64,000 nt of DNA, from assembly GCA_026707545.1 (NCBI GenBank), contig JAPOWR010000001.1, positions 1,765,778-1,829,777 on the forward strand. The letters run 5' to 3'. Of this stretch, positions 62,503 through 64,000 are shown in pieces. The DNA is from Acidobacteriota bacterium. Lineage in GTDB: Bacteria > Acidobacteriota > Thermoanaerobaculia > Multivoradales > Multivoraceae. Numbering within the stretch: position 1 is the stretch's first letter; every line of letters begins with the position of its first letter. Below the pieces are notes generated by a model. It made no database searches. It saw nothing but the letters and a program-made list of their open reading frames with translations, and was not told where the DNA came from. A program made the position numbers and the translations under genes.

Positions 62503-62578
62503 GGGCGCTCCACCGCGACAGCCGTGGAAGCGAAGCGGTGAAGCGCCCACCCCTAACAACCGGCGGCACAAGACCGCC
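62503..62578 (+). promoter_or_regulatory. Structured leader upstream of the TonB receptor gene
   Basis: Two hairpins in the 109-base gap. Arms 62503-62516 and 62535-62548 pair at 13 of 14 positions with an 18-base loop. A second stem GGCGG/CCGCC (62562-62566, 62574-62578) has a 7-base loop and ends nine bases before the SD. There is no T-tract. It does not show the landmarks of a cobalamin riboswitch. It may affect expression or mRNA stability of the receptor. Confidence 0.4.
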
Positions 62579-62599
62579 AGAAGCTCGGAGGTCGATCCT

Positions 62600-64000
62600 A
62601 TGTCCGTTTCATCCCCCAGGCGTCAACGTTTCGCCGACCCGTGGCGTTTCGCCATGGTCGCTCTCGGCCTGGCCTGCATCCTGCCGAACGCCACACCGCT
62701 CCTGAGCCAGGAAACTGCTCATTCTCCGGCCGAGGAAGGGCAGGAAGCCGAAGAGCCCGGAACCGGCGACGCGACCTTCCTCGACGAAGTCACCGTGACG
62801 GCCGACCATGTTCCGGGCTCGCTGCGAGACACGCCCGGGCACGTGTCGATCGTCACGGACGACGACATCGAAGACCAGCTGTTCGAAGACATCGCGGACC
62901 TGGTCAAGTACGAGCCCGGCGTCTACGTGGAGGGCGACTCCACGCGGCTTGGCCTCAACGGGTTCAACATCCGCGGCATCGGCGGCAACCGGGTCCTGAC
63001 TCAGGTCGACGGCGTTCCGAGCGCGGAACAGTTCGACTTCGGGCCGTTCAACGTCCATCAGCAGGCGATCGACATCGACACGCTGAAGTCGGCCGAGATC
63101 GTCCGCAGTGCCGGATCGGCGCTCTACGGCAGCGACGCGGTCGGCGGCGTGATCTCCCTGATCACGAAGAACCCGTCCGACTATCTCGACAGCAGTAGTC
63201 GCCACTTCGGTCTGAAGGTCGGGTTTGACGGCCGCAGCCAGAACTCGAACCTGAACGCCGCGCTTGCCGGCGGCGGCGAAGCGGGACGAGCCTCGCTGTT
63301 CGTCAGCTCGAGCAGCGGCAACGAGCTGGACAACGCAGGACAGACCGGCGGTCTCGGCATGGACAGGGACCGACCGAATCCTCAGGAGCGCGACAGGCTT
63401 CAGGCGCTCGGCAAGGCGGCCTACGACATCTCCACGGGCAACACCATCCGCGCGGTCTTCGAGCTGAACTCCACCGACGCAGAGACGGAGGTCTTCTCGG
63501 CCCTCGGCACCAGCCTACTCGGCCCGTTCACGATCACGCAGCTCGAGGTCCTGGCGAACGACACGCAGGACCGTAACCGCGCTTCGCTCGAGCAGGTGGT
63601 GAGAAGCGGCGGCGCCGTCGATCAGTGGAGCTGGCGGTTCAACACCCAGAACGTGGACACGGCGCAGAACGTCGCCGAGCACCGGCTGACCGCGAGCTTC
63701 GGTCCGCCGATCGCGAGCAACAGGAGCGGCGATCTGTGGTTCGAACAGAAGACCTTCGGCGCCGACGTCAACGGCCTCGTCGAGACGGGAACCGCCGACT
63801 CCTTCAGCAGCGCGATCTACTTCGGCGGCAGCTTCCTGATCGACGAGTTCGACATGCTGCGCGACCGGGTCGAGCACGATCTCTCGGGCAGAGCCGTACC
63901 CACTCGGCTCGTCTTTCCGAGCAAGTACTTCCCGCAGACCGAAACGGAAGAGACCGGCGTCTACACCCAGGCCGAACTCCGCTGGAACCGGGTTACCCTG
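62600..64000 (+). CDS. TonB-dependent outer-membrane receptor, 3' end outside window
   Basis: 467 residues visible, frame still open at the last base. The ATG has GGAGG eight bases upstream. A signal peptide is followed by a TonB-box-like stretch DEVTVTA, then a plug domain: LRDTPGHVSIVTDDDIEDQL, DIADLVKYEPGVYVEG, NGFNIRGIGGNRVLTQVDG and SALYGSDAVGGVISLITKNP, then barrel strands. The plug resembles the haem/haemoglobin receptor branch. Placed after a lanthanide-type quinoprotein cluster, uptake of a metal chelate is an alternative. Substrate is not decided by sequence. Confidence 0.93.
   Translation, partial: MSVSSPRRQRFADPWRFAMVALGLACILPNATPLLSQETAHSPAEEGQEAEEPGTGDATFLDEVTVTADHVPGSLRDTPGHVSIVTDDDIEDQLFEDIADLVKYEPGVYVEGDSTRLGLNGFNIRGIGGNRVLTQVDGVPSAEQFDFGPFNVHQQAIDIDTLKSAEIVRSAGSALYGSDAVGGVISLITKNPSDYLDSSSRHFGLKVGFDGRSQNSNLNAALAGGGEAGRASLFVSSSSGNELDNAGQTGGLGMDRDRPNPQERDRLQALGKAAYDISTGNTIRAVFELNSTDAETEVFSALGTSLLGPFTITQLEVLANDTQDRNRASLEQVVRSGGAVDQWSWRFNTQNVDTAQNVAEHRLTASFGPPIASNRSGDLWFEQKTFGADVNGLVETGTADSFSSAIYFGGSFLIDEFDMLRDRVEHDLSGRAVPTRLVFPSKYFPQTETEETGVYTQAELRWNRVTL

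Noticed and set aside
62503..62599. Cobalamin riboswitch before the TonB receptor
   Set aside because: The conserved B12-box and core motifs are absent; only simple hairpins are present.

Overview
The window is a 64-kb, uniformly GC-rich chromosomal segment from a Gram-negative bacterium. A TonB-dependent receptor, many Sec and lipoprotein signal peptides, and periplasmic quinoproteins with their cytochrome point to an outer membrane. The repeated use of the 'VWFA-related Acidobacterial domain' architecture, CarboxypepD_reg-type and CHEGNYG-type secreted proteins, and CIRCE control of groESL fit an uncultured Acidobacteriota lineage. That placement is inferred from gene families only; there is no rRNA or tRNA here, and I see no CRISPR array, prophage or insertion sequence.

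Layout, left to right. 0-5 kb: end of a VapC-like PIN toxin, then a leftward M16 peptidase pair plus AGCS amino-acid symporter. 5.1-7.3 kb: groES-groEL with a -35/-10 promoter, a perfect CIRCE operator and a strong terminator. 7.3-12.0 kb: a leftward operon of secreted proteins that begins with a 55-residue cysteine-containing peptide gene, followed by a carboxypeptidase-regulatory-like protein, a PDZ protein and a VWA protein. 12.4-13.5 kb: an unusual fusion of a PP-loop ATP pyrophosphatase to an AraC DNA-binding domain. 13.5-22.5 kb: a leftward peptide/nickel-type ABC transporter operon (permease, permease, binding protein, two ATPases) running on into an MFS carrier, a CHEGNYG protein and a DUF1932 dehydrogenase.

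22.5-37.7 kb is the most striking block: seven tandem paralogues of a secreted VWA protein in one orientation, with a TauE-like permease gene after the first copy. 37.7-45 kb: a second CHEGNYG protein, a fused enoyl-CoA hydratase/3-hydroxyacyl-CoA dehydrogenase, a PQQ glucose-dehydrogenase-type quinoprotein and a CocE/NonD hydrolase lipoprotein. 45-48.5 kb: a leftward hflX-thioredoxin-DCC-phosphopantetheinyl transferase operon. 48.5-51.2 kb: RNase E/G followed by a free-standing ~265-nt transcription unit with its own promoter, strong RNA structure, a 14-codon ORF whose Shine-Dalgarno sequence is paired away, and a textbook terminator. 51.3-56.8 kb: a lone molybdopterin hydroxylase subunit, a GT-C membrane protein and a methyltransferase.

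57-64 kb: a PQQ alcohol dehydrogenase whose visible metal ligands (Glu, Asn, Asp, Asp) are of the lanthanide type, with a XoxJ-like binding protein and a cytochrome carrying an unusual CX3CH haem motif. This resembles the xoxF-xoxJ-xoxG arrangement. It is followed by a Kelch/PQQ double-propeller protein behind tandem palindromes and by a TonB receptor that runs off the window.
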